This document shows, piece after piece, positions 1-8,664 of a stretch of DNA of 64,000 bases. A program made the translations under genes and the position numbers. Within the stretch, counting starts at the first letter, position 1. Every line of letters begins with the position of its first letter. The notes beneath the pieces were generated by a model. It worked only from the letters and a program-made list of their open reading frames with translations, did not search any database and was not told where the DNA came from. This DNA comes from an uncultured Litoreibacter sp. (GTDB lineage Bacteria > Pseudomonadota > Alphaproteobacteria > Rhodobacterales > Rhodobacteraceae): NCBI GenBank assembly GCA_947492995.1, contig CANLOU010000003.1:62001-126000 (forward strand), written 5' to 3'.

Positions 1-1124
1 TGGTCCGCCAGATCGCGGAACGCGCCGGGGACCGCCTTGTCGCCTTGCAGGTAGCTGGTGTCGCGGCCCTTGATAAGCGCCACGATCGCCTCGTCAGAGC
101 TTGCCAGAAACTTCAGCGGGTTCACGTCCGAGTTGGCGATCAGGGTTTGCGCCACCCGCACCTTTTGCTTTTCCTGCGCCCGTGTGCGCAGCAGGAACAT
201 CGTGCCGTCCACCATGTCGCGGAACCGGGCGCCGACGGCCTCGACCTCTTCCAATGTCATGCCGTTCGGCATTTTGCGCTCCACACCTAAGCCGCGCATC
301 AGTGCGGCCAAGACGTCGCTGCCATCGGCGGGCGTTGTGGTGGTTTCGACCGGCGGGGTGGGGGTGATGACAGGCTCGTCAACCACCACTTCCGGCGCCT
401 CGCCTTCAATGTCCTTGATGACCTCAATCGGCGGCCAAGGACCGGTGTTGATCGGTGCGGTTTTCTCGGCCTCCGGTTCCCTGCGGGGAACCTCTTTCTG
501 CACCACGGGGTCGACTTTTGCGGGCGTGTCAAAGTAGCCGCCGCCGGGTGAGGTGGTCTCTTGGGAGGTCGAAACAGGGGGATCTTCAGGCGGCACCTCT
601 TTCTTCAGATCCAAGCCAAACGGGTCGTAGCTGCCGCGCGGTTTGCGCTCTTCTTCGGCGCGCACGCGTTGGGATTGTTCCTGCTTCTTGGACCCAAACG
701 CCTCCGGCAATCCTGCGGGGCGCTCGGTCTTTTCAAACACGGCAGGCTCGCCGAAATCATAGCTGCCACCCGCCGCTTCAACCGGCGCGATCTCTTCCAC
801 CGCTTCCGTTGCGACCATGTCCACGCGGATGACAAAGTCGCCAACCCGCAGTCGCATCTGGTGTTCCAGGACAGCAGAATTGCCCGCCCCAAGCGGATGC
901 GAGGCACCGTCAACAAACACCCCGTCCGTGCTGCTATCAATGATTGTGACCTCGCCGCTTTCATCGGTAATCATGCAATGGCGGCGCGAGACGTAGCGGT
1001 CAGGATCGTCCAACTGCCAGTCGCAATCATCATTGCGCCCAATGATGAACTGCCCGCCCGAATAGGTTTTGGCGGTTTCAATCTGCGCGTGAGGCGCGTG
1101 TTCCAGTATCAGTTGCAAACTCAC
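1..1124 (-). CDS. T6SS FHA-domain protein, TagH/ImpI type (3' end outside window)
   Basis: Forkhead-associated protein of the type VI secretion locus, expected to bind phosphothreonine and couple the local Ser/Thr kinase to apparatus assembly. The start is a GTG (VSLQLILEHA) whose first bases overlap the tssG stop as GTGA, so the two genes are translationally coupled. Residues about 1-95 form the FHA fold, with GRNDDC, SRRHC and a DSSTDGVFVDG strand. A proline- and acid-rich linker follows to about residue 260. The visible C-terminal part (ALMRGLGVE, then NPLKFLASSDEAI) matches the TagH C-terminal domain. About 374 codons are visible and the frame is still open at the left edge. Identification is firm; the full length is unknown. 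Confidence 0.9.
   Translation of the reverse strand, partial: MSLQLILEHAPHAQIETAKTYSGGQFIIGRNDDCDWQLDDPDRYVSRRHCMITDESGEVTIIDSSTDGVFVDGASHPLGAGNSAVLEHQMRLRVGDFVIRVDMVATEAVEEIAPVEAAGGSYDFGEPAVFEKTERPAGLPEAFGSKKQEQSQRVRAEEERKPRGSYDPFGLDLKKEVPPEDPPVSTSQETTSPGGGYFDTPAKVDPVVQKEVPRREPEAEKTAPINTGPWPPIEVIKDIEGEAPEVVVDEPVITPTPPVETTTTPADGSDVLAALMRGLGVERKMPNGMTLEEVEAVGARFRDMVDGTMFLLRTRAQEKQKVRVAQTLIANSDVNPLKFLASSDEAIVALIKGRDTSYLQGDKAVPGAFRDLAD
475..492. repeat. Palindromic repeat, copy A, inside the FHA gene
   Basis: GGTTCCCTGCGGGGAACC, a near-perfect palindrome with one mismatch near the centre. It lies in the proline-rich linker of the FHA protein, where it encodes part of EVPRREPE. It matches two further copies in tssG. 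Confidence 0.6.
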
Positions 1125-2182
1125 GCTGCTTCCTTTTCATCATCCATTGGGGCCCAGTCGCGGGTGATCCGCGTGAAGCACAAATCATCTGCATCGCGGT
1201 TCCCCGCGGGGTCCAACCATGCGGTGCGGCCAATCTGGCAACTGCCAATGCGGGCGGCGGGCACGTCCTCGGCCTTCAGGACCAACCGCAGGTCAAATTC
1301 CAACTCTTTGCCCGACGCAAAGATCACCGCATGGCGCATCTGGTCCCAGCGCTGGCGGTTCTTGAGGAACGCTGTGAAGTCTTCCAGCGATAGCGGCCCC
1401 ACGCGCAACTCCGCGCGCGATTGGCGGTCAAAGGCCCGCGCACCAACGACGGCACCACTGTTCAGACTGCAATGCTGGCCACCAATACGGGTCTGCAAAC
1501 TGTCAGGCAGGTCGACCCAGACGCCGACGAACTCTGTCAGGCTGACCGGCGCCTCGATCACCGTGGAGACAAACGCCGTCAGACGCTCCGGCCCGTGGGT
1601 GTCTTGCACCAAGCTGGTGGCGTGACGCAGCTTCGCCCCGTCGATGCGCGGGTCATCGGTCAAAGTGCCGGGCAAGCCCAGCCCCGCGAAGGCGCGCAGC
1701 ATCGCGGTGACGCGACCGCCATCATCATGGGCCAGCTGAATTTCCGGCCGCGCATCGGCCCATGCCCGCCAGTAGAAGGCCAGCATCCGGTGTTGCAGCA
1801 TGTTGACCAGATCAAGGAAGGACGTGTCAGCCAACGCGCCCGCGTCGTCGCCCGCAAACCAACGGTTCGACAGACGCTCCATCACCCAGCGGGTGATGTG
1901 CAGCGGCATGGGGCCTTCGGGGCCCAAAAGGCCCAGAACGTTGACCGCTACCTGCGGCTCGCGGTTCCCCGCGGGGAACCGTTGCAACGAGGCGAGGTCT
2001 TGCGCCGCAAATCCCAAACGCGCCGATTGGCCAAGGCGTGCAGGTTCGCGGTCCGGTCCGCCGGAGCGGCCAAAGCGTTGCCCTTCGCCTTCCAGCAGGG
2101 CGAGCATGCGGAAGAAGTCCATGCCTTCAATTTGGGTCTCACCCACTAGATCAGGGCGCGGGTGCCCGGCGTCATCGGCCAT
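1121..2182 (-). CDS. tssG: T6SS baseplate protein TssG (ImpH/VasB)
   Basis: Baseplate wedge component that pairs with TssF and TssE in the cytoplasm and docks the baseplate on the membrane complex. The 353-residue product has the family N-terminus (MDFFRMLALLEGEG at about residue 21) and the conserved middle section FLGLLGPEGPMPLHITRW-like, seen here as LGLLGPEGPMPLHIT. The ATG start overlaps the 3' end of tssF by 37 bp, and the stop overlaps the GTG of the FHA gene. Two palindromic repeats lie within the gene (1198-1214 and 1962-1981). A slightly later start is possible because the conserved region begins about 20 residues in. Confidence 0.92.
   Translation of the reverse strand: MADDAGHPRPDLVGETQIEGMDFFRMLALLEGEGQRFGRSGGPDREPARLGQSARLGFAAQDLASLQRFPAGNREPQVAVNVLGLLGPEGPMPLHITRWVMERLSNRWFAGDDAGALADTSFLDLVNMLQHRMLAFYWRAWADARPEIQLAHDDGGRVTAMLRAFAGLGLPGTLTDDPRIDGAKLRHATSLVQDTHGPERLTAFVSTVIEAPVSLTEFVGVWVDLPDSLQTRIGGQHCSLNSGAVVGARAFDRQSRAELRVGPLSLEDFTAFLKNRQRWDQMRHAVIFASGKELEFDLRLVLKAEDVPAARIGSCQIGRTAWLDPAGNRDADDLCFTRITRDWAPMDDEKEAA
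1198..1214. repeat. Palindromic repeat, copy B, inside tssG
   Basis: GGTTCCCCGCGGGGTCC. It shares 18 identical bases (TCGCGGTTCCCCGCGGGG) with copy C and encodes DPAGNRD of TssG. The right arm is altered relative to a perfect palindrome. Confidence 0.55.
1962..1981. repeat. Palindromic repeat, copy C, inside tssG
   Basis: CGGTTCCCCGCGGGGAACCG, a perfect 20-bp palindrome encoding RFPAGNR within TssG. It is the best-preserved of three related copies in 1.5 kb. Confidence 0.65.
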
Positions 2183-4023
2183 GTGATCTCCTGTTGTTTC
2201 TGGGTGAGGTTGCTGCGGGTGCGCACGAAGGAATTGATGCCGACATGCCGCGCGAACAGATGCGACAGCAGCGCCGACAGCATCAGGTTGCTGCCGCCCG
2301 CGAGAAGTGTTTCGTCAATATCGAGCGTGATCTCGACGCCGTGGCCGAAGCAAAGCGGGCCTTTGATGTCCAAGCGTTCGATCACGGCTTTCGATGTGAC
2401 CCGCGCGATGGACCGGCCATGGCGCTCCAGTTTCGGATCGCCTCGGTCCGCATAAAGCTGCAGCAGCGCGCGCAGCGGCTCGCTGTCTTTGCCTTCGGTG
2501 GCCAGCGACAGGTGGTTCAGCGAAAGCTGCGAAATCCAGCGCCATGTCAGGTCGTCCAGCTTGCGTTCCGAACCGGACCCCGTGGGTAACGCCGAGCGCA
2601 GGGAGGGGCGCGGGCGTTTGAAGGCGGACAGCAGGTCAACCTTCTGCACGGGGTCGCCGGTTTCCAATGTCAGCACGGGGCTGTCATCGAGAATGGGCAG
2701 GTCGCGGTTGGTGCACAGCGCGCGGATGTCGAGGCGTTTCAAATCGACATTCGCGGTCGCCCCACCCGGTTTGGCGACGGAGACAAACACGTCATCGCCG
2801 GTATAGCTGGTGCGGGTCTGGCCGCGCCGAATTTCGTCTTCGCCGGGACGCCGCGCGCGGCGTTCGACCGAATAGACCAGCCCGCTATCGGCGCGTTGCT
2901 CGACGGAGAAAAGCGGCGTGACCCGCGCCTGAGGGCCGCTGGTCTCGGCATCCTCAACCCTTAACAAACGGTAAATTTCGTAGTCGCGCGGACGGGTGCG
3001 GTCGGCGTGGACAATATGGGCTGAGCGCTGCGCATCAAGCTGCACGAGGTTGCATTCATGTTCGAACAGATTGACCAGCGGGGCGACCGACAGTTGAAAA
3101 TCGGTGGTCTTGATGTCGTTCAGGTCGGGTTGTTCGCGGTCGAACAGGATCACCATCTCGACGTTGTTTTCGCCCGCGGATGTCACCGATGAGGCAAGGC
3201 CTGAGACGCGGGCATATTGGAAGCGTTCGGGCATCAGGAAGTATTCGCGCAGCAGGCGGTAGCCCTCGAACGAGGAGCGCACTTTCGGGGTCAGCGCCTC
3301 GGTATCCGAGATGCCGACCATCTGCGGGGCGCCCGCGTTGCGGTAGCGCTGCTTGGGGTCAGTGGGGCGGGCCATCATCCGGTGGCCAGAGCCGAAGATC
3401 GCGTCGAAGATCGCGTTGCTGCGGCTGTTATTGCCGAAGTAGAGGTCCAACCCGTCGAGGGACAATTCGCTTAATGTGCCGGGGCCGGTGCGCTTGATCT
3501 CAATGCGCAACCCGGCGCGCGGGGTTGGGCCCGTGGGGTCCACCACGCCCGCCTCGCTTAGCGCGCCCGCGTCTTGCAGGTACTCGACCTTGTGGACCGC
3601 AACCGGCCATAGATGCACGTCCTGCGCCGTGGTGAAGGTGGAGCGGGTGCGCAAGCCGTCGCGGATGCCCGAGACCAACCGCGTGCCGCGCTTGACCACG
3701 TGGCCGCCGAGCATGCTATCGACCTGCGGGCCGGGGACCAGACAGGCCATCGACATGGCAGGCGAGGGGCCAGCGAGGTCAGGATACAAAGTGTCCAACA
3801 GGTTGCGCACATAGCGGCTGCTTTCGCCGTCTACTTTCAGTCGCGTGCGCGCGCCAAGATAGGCGACGCCTTCGAGCAGCCGTTCAACATAGGGGTCGGG
3901 GCAGGGGGTGGATTCAATGGACAGGTTGCGGGCCACGGCGGGGTGGATGGCGGCGAACTCGCCAGCCATTTCGCGAATGTGGGTCAGTTCTTCTTCGTAA
4001 TAGGCGAGGAATGCGCGGTCCAT
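2146..4023 (-). CDS. tssF: T6SS baseplate protein TssF (ImpG/VasA)
   Basis: Main structural subunit of the T6SS baseplate wedge, acting with TssG. At 625 residues it has the usual family length. The N-terminus (FLAYYEEELTHIREMAGEFA, then HPAVARNL) and the following DPYVERLLEGVAYL are diagnostic for TssF. The C-terminus carries FGHGVEITLDIDE and the NSFVRTRSNLTQ stretch typical of the family. Its ATG overlaps the TAA of tssE by one base (TAATG), and its end overlaps tssG. Part of the tight minus-strand T6SS operon. Confidence 0.96.
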   Translation of the reverse strand: MDRAFLAYYEEELTHIREMAGEFAAIHPAVARNLSIESTPCPDPYVERLLEGVAYLGARTRLKVDGESSRYVRNLLDTLYPDLAGPSPAMSMACLVPGPQVDSMLGGHVVKRGTRLVSGIRDGLRTRSTFTTAQDVHLWPVAVHKVEYLQDAGALSEAGVVDPTGPTPRAGLRIEIKRTGPGTLSELSLDGLDLYFGNNSRSNAIFDAIFGSGHRMMARPTDPKQRYRNAGAPQMVGISDTEALTPKVRSSFEGYRLLREYFLMPERFQYARVSGLASSVTSAGENNVEMVILFDREQPDLNDIKTTDFQLSVAPLVNLFEHECNLVQLDAQRSAHIVHADRTRPRDYEIYRLLRVEDAETSGPQARVTPLFSVEQRADSGLVYSVERRARRPGEDEIRRGQTRTSYTGDDVFVSVAKPGGATANVDLKRLDIRALCTNRDLPILDDSPVLTLETGDPVQKVDLLSAFKRPRPSLRSALPTGSGSERKLDDLTWRWISQLSLNHLSLATEGKDSEPLRALLQLYADRGDPKLERHGRSIARVTSKAVIERLDIKGPLCFGHGVEITLDIDETLLAGGSNLMLSALLSHLFARHVGINSFVRTRSNLTQKQQEITWPMTPGTRALI

Positions 4024-4742
4024 TATGCGTCCTCGATCGTGGTGGCGGCTTGGCCGTTATCAAGGTCAATCGCGGTGCTTAGTTTCAGCCGTTCCGGCAC
4101 GGGGGACAGCAGCAACACGCCGTCAATGTCGATCCGCATGCCGGTCTTCTCGCCGATGGAGACTTTGACGCGCACGGTGTTGCGCTTCAGGCGCGGCTCG
4201 TAGGTGTTGAGGACGTGGCGCAGCTCGCGTTCCAGATCGTCCTTGTTGAAATCGGAGCCGCGGCGGCCGGAAAAGGACGGCACGCCGTAGTTCAGCACGC
4301 TCGTGCGGACCTGCGGGAAGTCGCTCAGCTGTTGTTCGGTGGTTTGGGTGGTGCGGCGTTCATTGTCGGTCAGCAGGAAGTCGGCTTCCATGCGTTCGAT
4401 GTTGAACAGCATTTCGATGTCGCGGCGCACGGCCTCGCGCAGGGTGTCGCTGTCAACGACCACGCCGGATTGCTCCAGCTTGCGGCGGCGCTGCGATTTG
4501 GTAACGAGGAAGTGCAGCCGTTGGCGCGTTTCTTCGCTCAGGTCGGTATGGCGTTCCACGGCGCGGGTGCCGCCTTCGACAAGCTGGTCCAGATCGAAAT
4601 CCGGGCCAAGCTCTTTTTGCAATTCGGCATAAAGGCTGTCGGTTTCCGCCATGACGCCGGGCAGGTCGTTGACCAGCCGGTCCCAAAGGGACGGCTGCAC
4701 AAGTTCCTGCCGTGCGGCGATATGATTGACGGACCCCGACAT
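4023..4742 (-). CDS. tssE: T6SS baseplate protein TssE (gp25-like)
   Basis: Homologue of phage T4 gp25, the baseplate subunit that starts sheath polymerisation. The 239-residue protein is longer than typical TssE (about 140-180). The extra length is a charged central segment around residues 75-135. The gp25-like core is in the C-terminal half: VRTSVLNYGVPSFSG, then LERELRHVLNTYEPRL and the VKVSIGEKTGMRIDIDGVLL strand region. WDRL near the N-terminus is a usual TssE feature. It follows hcp after 9 bp and overlaps the tssF start by one base. Confidence 0.9.
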   Translation of the reverse strand: MSGSVNHIAARQELVQPSLWDRLVNDLPGVMAETDSLYAELQKELGPDFDLDQLVEGGTRAVERHTDLSEETRQRLHFLVTKSQRRRKLEQSGVVVDSDTLREAVRRDIEMLFNIERMEADFLLTDNERRTTQTTEQQLSDFPQVRTSVLNYGVPSFSGRRGSDFNKDDLERELRHVLNTYEPRLKRNTVRVKVSIGEKTGMRIDIDGVLLLSPVPERLKLSTAIDLDNGQAATTIEDA

Positions 4743-4751
4743 TGCGATGCC

Positions 4752-5234
4752 TTAGACGCCAGCCGCGATATCGTATTCGATCTCGTGCTCGTCGCCGGCG
4801 GAATGGTCGTCGGCCTGAACGGTGTAGACCACTTTGACCTTCTCGAAGGTGAGGGTGATTTTCTCTTCGATCACCAGCCCCTCGTCGGAGGTTTCCAGCA
4901 TCTCGTAGGACGACACCACGGCGTTGGTCATGGTGATGACAAGATAGTCCAGATGCGCCTCGCCGCTGTCCTTGCGGACCGCCAGCACACATTCGTCCAG
5001 CGACTTGCCCTGCATGGAGGCCAGTTGCAGATACGGGGTGGCCGCATCAACGAATTTGTTCATCGTGATGCCGCTGATCTGGGCGCGCGATTGCGACCGG
5101 CCACGGCCCACCTGGGCCGCCGCACCTTGCGCAATTTCCCATTGCATCGCGTGGATGTCGATTTCTTCCTCATGCTCGGCGCGCATGCTTTCGCCGGCAA
5201 TGTCCGGCAGTTTGAGGTAAGCTGTAAGTGCCAT
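4752..5234 (-). CDS. hcp: T6SS inner-tube protein Hcp (TssD)
   Basis: Hexameric ring protein that stacks into the inner tube expelled during firing. The 160-residue product matches the Hcp length. It opens with MALTAYLKLPDIAGES and ends with the strands ITLTFEKVKVVYTVQ. A strong ribosome-binding site (AAAGGA) sits eight bases before the ATG, fitting the high output needed for a tube subunit. It lies between tssC and tssE with a 22-bp gap upstream, the largest inside the tssB-to-tssG run. Confidence 0.95.
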   Translation of the reverse strand: MALTAYLKLPDIAGESMRAEHEEEIDIHAMQWEIAQGAAAQVGRGRSQSRAQISGITMNKFVDAATPYLQLASMQGKSLDECVLAVRKDSGEAHLDYLVITMTNAVVSSYEMLETSDEGLVIEEKITLTFEKVKVVYTVQADDHSAGDEHEIEYDIAAGV

Positions 5235-5256
5235 TTCAAAAGTCCTTTCTTAAATT

Positions 5257-6765
5257 TTACGATTTGACAGAGGGGAGTTCCGACACGAGCCGCAGGCTCG
5301 CGTTGATGCCTTCCAACTGGTAGTGGGGACGCAGGAAGAACCGGGCGGCGTAATAGCCGGGGCGCCCCTCTACGCTGTCGACCTGCACCTCTGCAGCGGC
5401 CAAGGGCCGTTTGGCTTTCGCCTTGTCGTCCGCCATTGCCGGGTTGGCCAAAACGTAGCGGTTGATCCACTCGCTGAGCCAGACCTGCATGTCGCCGCGT
5501 TCCTTGAACGTACCGACTTTGTCGCGGGCAATGGACTTGAGGTAATGCGCGAACCTGCTCACGGGGAAGAGGTAGGGCAGGTTCGCACTTAACCGCTCGT
5601 TGGCCTGGGCATCGGGATCTACCAAACGGCCTGCGCGGGTTTCGTCGTCTTGCAGTGAATGCGCCCCGATGAACGCCGCCAGATCGGTGTTCTTGCGGTG
5701 CAGGATCGGCATCATGCCGAGCTTGGCCAATTCGGCCTCGCGGCGGTCATCAATGGCGATCTCGGTCGGGCATTTCATGGCGATGGAGCCATCATCGGTG
5801 GGGAAGGTATGCACCGGCAGGTTGGTCACCGTGCCGCCGCTTTCCACGCCGCGAATTTGCGTGCCCCAACCGTAAAGCTTATGGCTGCGGTTGATGTTCA
5901 CGCCCATCGCAAAGGCCGCGTTCATCCACACGTAGTGGTCGTGCTGGCCGTCGATTTTCTCTTCGAAATCGAAGCCTTTGACCGGCACCGTTTCCGCCCC
6001 ATATGGCAGGCGACCCAGCACGCGGGGCATGGTCAGCCCGATATAGCGTGCATCCTCGGATTCGCGCAGCGACTGCCAGCTTGCGTAATCGGGCGAGGAC
6101 ACAATGCCTTCCAGATCTTGCGGGTTGGGCAGTTCCTGCCAGCTTTCCATTTTGAACAGCTGCGGTGCGGCAGCGGCGATAAACGGCGAATGCGCCGCGG
6201 CGCAGATGCCCGACAATTCGCGCAGCATCGCCACGTCTTTGGGTTTGTGGGAGAACTCATAAGCTCCCACGATTGCGCCGAACGGCTCGCCACCAAATTG
6301 CGAATACTCCGCCGCATAGATGTTTTTGTAGAGCGACGACATATCCCAGCTTTGGCCCTCGAAATCCTCAAGGGTCTCGGCCAGCTCGTCCTTGGTGATG
6401 TTCATCACCCGGATTTTGAGCTTCTGGTCGGTCTCGGTGTTGTTAATCATGTAGTGCAGACCGCGCCACGTGCCTTCCATTTCGCGCACTTCGTCGGAAT
6501 GGAGGACCTCGTTCATCTGGTCGGTCAGCATGCTATCAATGCCCGCAATCAGCGACTTGATCGACTTGATCGCGTTGCCGGAAATGGTGGCCGTGCCGGA
6601 GCGTTCCTTGGCGGCCAATGCGAGGTTGTGCACCAGCGACTGGATCTTCTCGCCTTCCTTGTCTTTGACGCGGAAGTCTTTCTCCAGCAGTTCGGAAAAT
6701 TCGCCCAGGTCAAGTGCTTCGGCCTCGGCGGCGGCGCCGCCTTCTTTTACTTCGGTCTCTGGCAT
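5257..6765 (-). CDS. tssC: T6SS contractile sheath large subunit TssC
   Basis: Large subunit of the contractile sheath, assembling with TssB around the Hcp tube in the cytoplasm. At 502 residues it has the normal length. Recognisable family blocks are EGTWRGLHYMINNTETD at about residue 96, FGAIVGAYEFSHKPKDV at about 160, and FIAAAAPQLFKM at about 195. The C-terminal half holds FPVSRFAHYLKSIARDKVG and RPLAAAEVQVDSVEGRPG. The ATG overlaps the tssB stop by one base (TAATG), so the two sheath subunits are translated together. Confidence 0.97.
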   Translation of the reverse strand: MPETEVKEGGAAAEAEALDLGEFSELLEKDFRVKDKEGEKIQSLVHNLALAAKERSGTATISGNAIKSIKSLIAGIDSMLTDQMNEVLHSDEVREMEGTWRGLHYMINNTETDQKLKIRVMNITKDELAETLEDFEGQSWDMSSLYKNIYAAEYSQFGGEPFGAIVGAYEFSHKPKDVAMLRELSGICAAAHSPFIAAAAPQLFKMESWQELPNPQDLEGIVSSPDYASWQSLRESEDARYIGLTMPRVLGRLPYGAETVPVKGFDFEEKIDGQHDHYVWMNAAFAMGVNINRSHKLYGWGTQIRGVESGGTVTNLPVHTFPTDDGSIAMKCPTEIAIDDRREAELAKLGMMPILHRKNTDLAAFIGAHSLQDDETRAGRLVDPDAQANERLSANLPYLFPVSRFAHYLKSIARDKVGTFKERGDMQVWLSEWINRYVLANPAMADDKAKAKRPLAAAEVQVDSVEGRPGYYAARFFLRPHYQLEGINASLRLVSELPSVKS

Positions 6766-7304
6766 TATGCGCCCTCCTCGTCGGTGTTGGCTTTCATCGC
6801 TTCTTCGGCGGCTTGCGCCAGAAGCGGTTCATTGTTCAGAAGTTGCGAGATGCGTTTTTCGGCGTCGACTTTGCCGTCCATGTAGCCAAGCAGTTCTTCC
6901 AGCTGGCCGCGCATCTCCAAAAGTTCGTTGAGGGCGGGAATTTGCGCCGCCATCTTGTCGGGAGAGAAATCACCCATGTTCTTGAAGCTCAGATCGACGA
7001 ACAGTTCCTCGTCGGCCTCTTCGCCTTCGGCCACGGGCAGCGTGTTTTTCACGCGGGTTTTGACGCGTGGCGCCAGCGCTTCCATGAATTTGGGGAAACG
7101 GCCTGCATCAGTTTCGACGAAGTTGCGCTCGCCCACAGGTTTGGACGCTTCATGCGTTTCTGATTTGCCGGCCAGATCGGCCATGACACCCATCACGAAG
7201 GGCAGTTCGATAGTGGTTGGGCTGCCGTAATGTTCGACGTCATATTCAATCTGGACCCGGGGGGTCCGATTGCGCCCGATGACTTTCTGTTTGCTGTCAC
7301 CCAT
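6765..7304 (-). CDS. tssB: T6SS contractile sheath small subunit TssB
   Basis: Small sheath subunit and partner of TssC. The 179-residue product has the family start (QKVIGRNRTPRVQIEYDVE) and the conserved ELPFVMGVMADLAGKS. FVDLSFKNMGDFSPD and the C-terminal LLGYMDGKVDAEK follow. It is preceded by TAAGGAG-like bases about eight upstream of the ATG and lies 26 bp after tssA. Its C-terminal helix would be the expected ClpV contact, and clpV is encoded upstream in the same locus. Confidence 0.96.
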   Translation of the reverse strand: MGDSKQKVIGRNRTPRVQIEYDVEHYGSPTTIELPFVMGVMADLAGKSETHEASKPVGERNFVETDAGRFPKFMEALAPRVKTRVKNTLPVAEGEEADEELFVDLSFKNMGDFSPDKMAAQIPALNELLEMRGQLEELLGYMDGKVDAEKRISQLLNNEPLLAQAAEEAMKANTDEEGA

Positions 7305-7330
7305 TGGTAAAACTCCTTAATAAAAATGGT

Positions 7331-8446
7331 CTATTTTTTCGCGGCGTCCTCCACGCCGGCAACGTTGCGAAATTCTTTCATTCCTGACGGTGCCACTTCC
7401 TCCATCAATTGGAGGAAATTCATGGGAACCATCCGCCGCATGCGCCGCGCCAAATGCGGGATGGGGCTGGAGGGCTCGGTTTTCTCGTAGAAGGCGATAA
7501 TGCCATCGAGCATTTTCTCGACGTCTTTGCGGGTCGAAATAGACCCGGGCGTCGAGGGTGATGTGGGGGTGGACGCGGCCGCAGGTTGGGCCGCTGCGTC
7601 TGTGGTCGGGGCGTCCGTTGTATCGCCGGTTTGGGACATTGCTTTCACCAGTGTTGCACGGACAAGTTGTAGAAATTCTGTGATCTCGGGCAGGGTCAGG
7701 CCCGCCTCGTCGCCGAAATTGCCGACCTCGCTGAGTGTGTCGCAAAGCGTCGTGATGGCGGCTTCGCAGGTTGTGATGCCGTCCAGCATGGCTTGCGCCC
7801 GCTCGGGTTCCTCGGCCGCCAAGGCGGCGGTGCCCGCGCGGACCTTGTTGAGCCGTTGCCCATGCGCCGCGCCTATCTCGGCAAGTTCGGCAGAGCTGAG
7901 CCCCGAGACGGCTTTGGCCTGCATCTCATGTTCGGAAAATGTGCCGACCGACAGGTCGTAGCCCATGATCGGGCCGATGCCTTTGGGGGTCAGCAAGGCG
8001 CTGAATTTCATGTCACCCAACAGGCCGTTTTCGTCGTTTTCAAGCTGGCGCAACGCGTTGATCCGGGGGGTGGCCGCGGCCTTTGCCGTGTCGCGGTCGC
8101 GCAGTTCCGGGTGCAGGCTGTCCCAGTAGGTCGCAAGCGTTTGGGTCAGCATATCGAGGCCCGTGGCCAAGCCATCAAAGCCGTCTGACGCGAATGCCGC
8201 ACGGACCAAAATCACCAGCAACCGAAGGTCGCGGCCGTCCTCGGCCAGCTCCATCCCGGTGGATGAAATTTCGTCCCAGCCGACAGGCGGAGCGCTCGGA
8301 TTGAACGCGCCTTCGGGGGTCACTCTTGCCTTCTTGTCCGCCGGTTCCAAAAGCCGCTCAATTGCGTGAAACCGGGCGTCATGCCTTAGCTCTGTACCAG
8401 AGGGGTTATCCCCCTCAACAGGCTTCAGGAGGATCTCAATATCCAT
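7331..8446 (-). CDS. tssA: T6SS baseplate/cap protein TssA (ImpA type)
   Basis: TssA coordinates priming and extension of the sheath and tube. The 371-residue product begins MDIEILLKPVEGDNPSGTEL, the hallmark ImpA N-terminal segment. WDSLHPELRDRD and RINALRQLE follow. A Pro/Ala/Thr-rich linker lies at about residues 265-300 before a C-terminal helical domain. An ATG nine codons further upstream (8473) is in frame, but the conserved family start is at 8446, so the shorter form is preferred. A 218-bp gap to clpV makes this the likely first gene of its own transcript. Confidence 0.9.
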   Translation of the reverse strand: MDIEILLKPVEGDNPSGTELRHDARFHAIERLLEPADKKARVTPEGAFNPSAPPVGWDEISSTGMELAEDGRDLRLLVILVRAAFASDGFDGLATGLDMLTQTLATYWDSLHPELRDRDTAKAAATPRINALRQLENDENGLLGDMKFSALLTPKGIGPIMGYDLSVGTFSEHEMQAKAVSGLSSAELAEIGAAHGQRLNKVRAGTAALAAEEPERAQAMLDGITTCEAAITTLCDTLSEVGNFGDEAGLTLPEITEFLQLVRATLVKAMSQTGDTTDAPTTDAAAQPAAASTPTSPSTPGSISTRKDVEKMLDGIIAFYEKTEPSSPIPHLARRMRRMVPMNFLQLMEEVAPSGMKEFRNVAGVEDAAKK

Positions 8447-8570
8447 ATCCCAGCCTAAAAATAAATTTTTCAAATCGTCTAAATCAAGTGAGGTTAGCAG
8501 ACCCTATCTTGCGGGCTGAATCAACAAAAATCGCAAATTTTCTGAATAAAACTCGTTTTCTTGAGGAAAC

Positions 8571-8586
8571 CGCGCAGTTTTGCGCG
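8571..8586 (-). terminator. Weak hairpin downstream of clpV
   Basis: CGCGCAGTTTTGCGCG gives a 6-bp stem with a four-base loop in the 218-bp space between clpV and tssA. The T-run after it on the minus strand is short (GTTTCC). It may partly end the clpV transcript; support is weak. Confidence 0.3.
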
Positions 8587-8664
8587 ATCCCGGGAATTCA
8601 TGATGCCGCGTCATTTGCGCAATTGCAAACGCACCGATTCTGCCCTGTGCGGCGGCGGGCCAAA

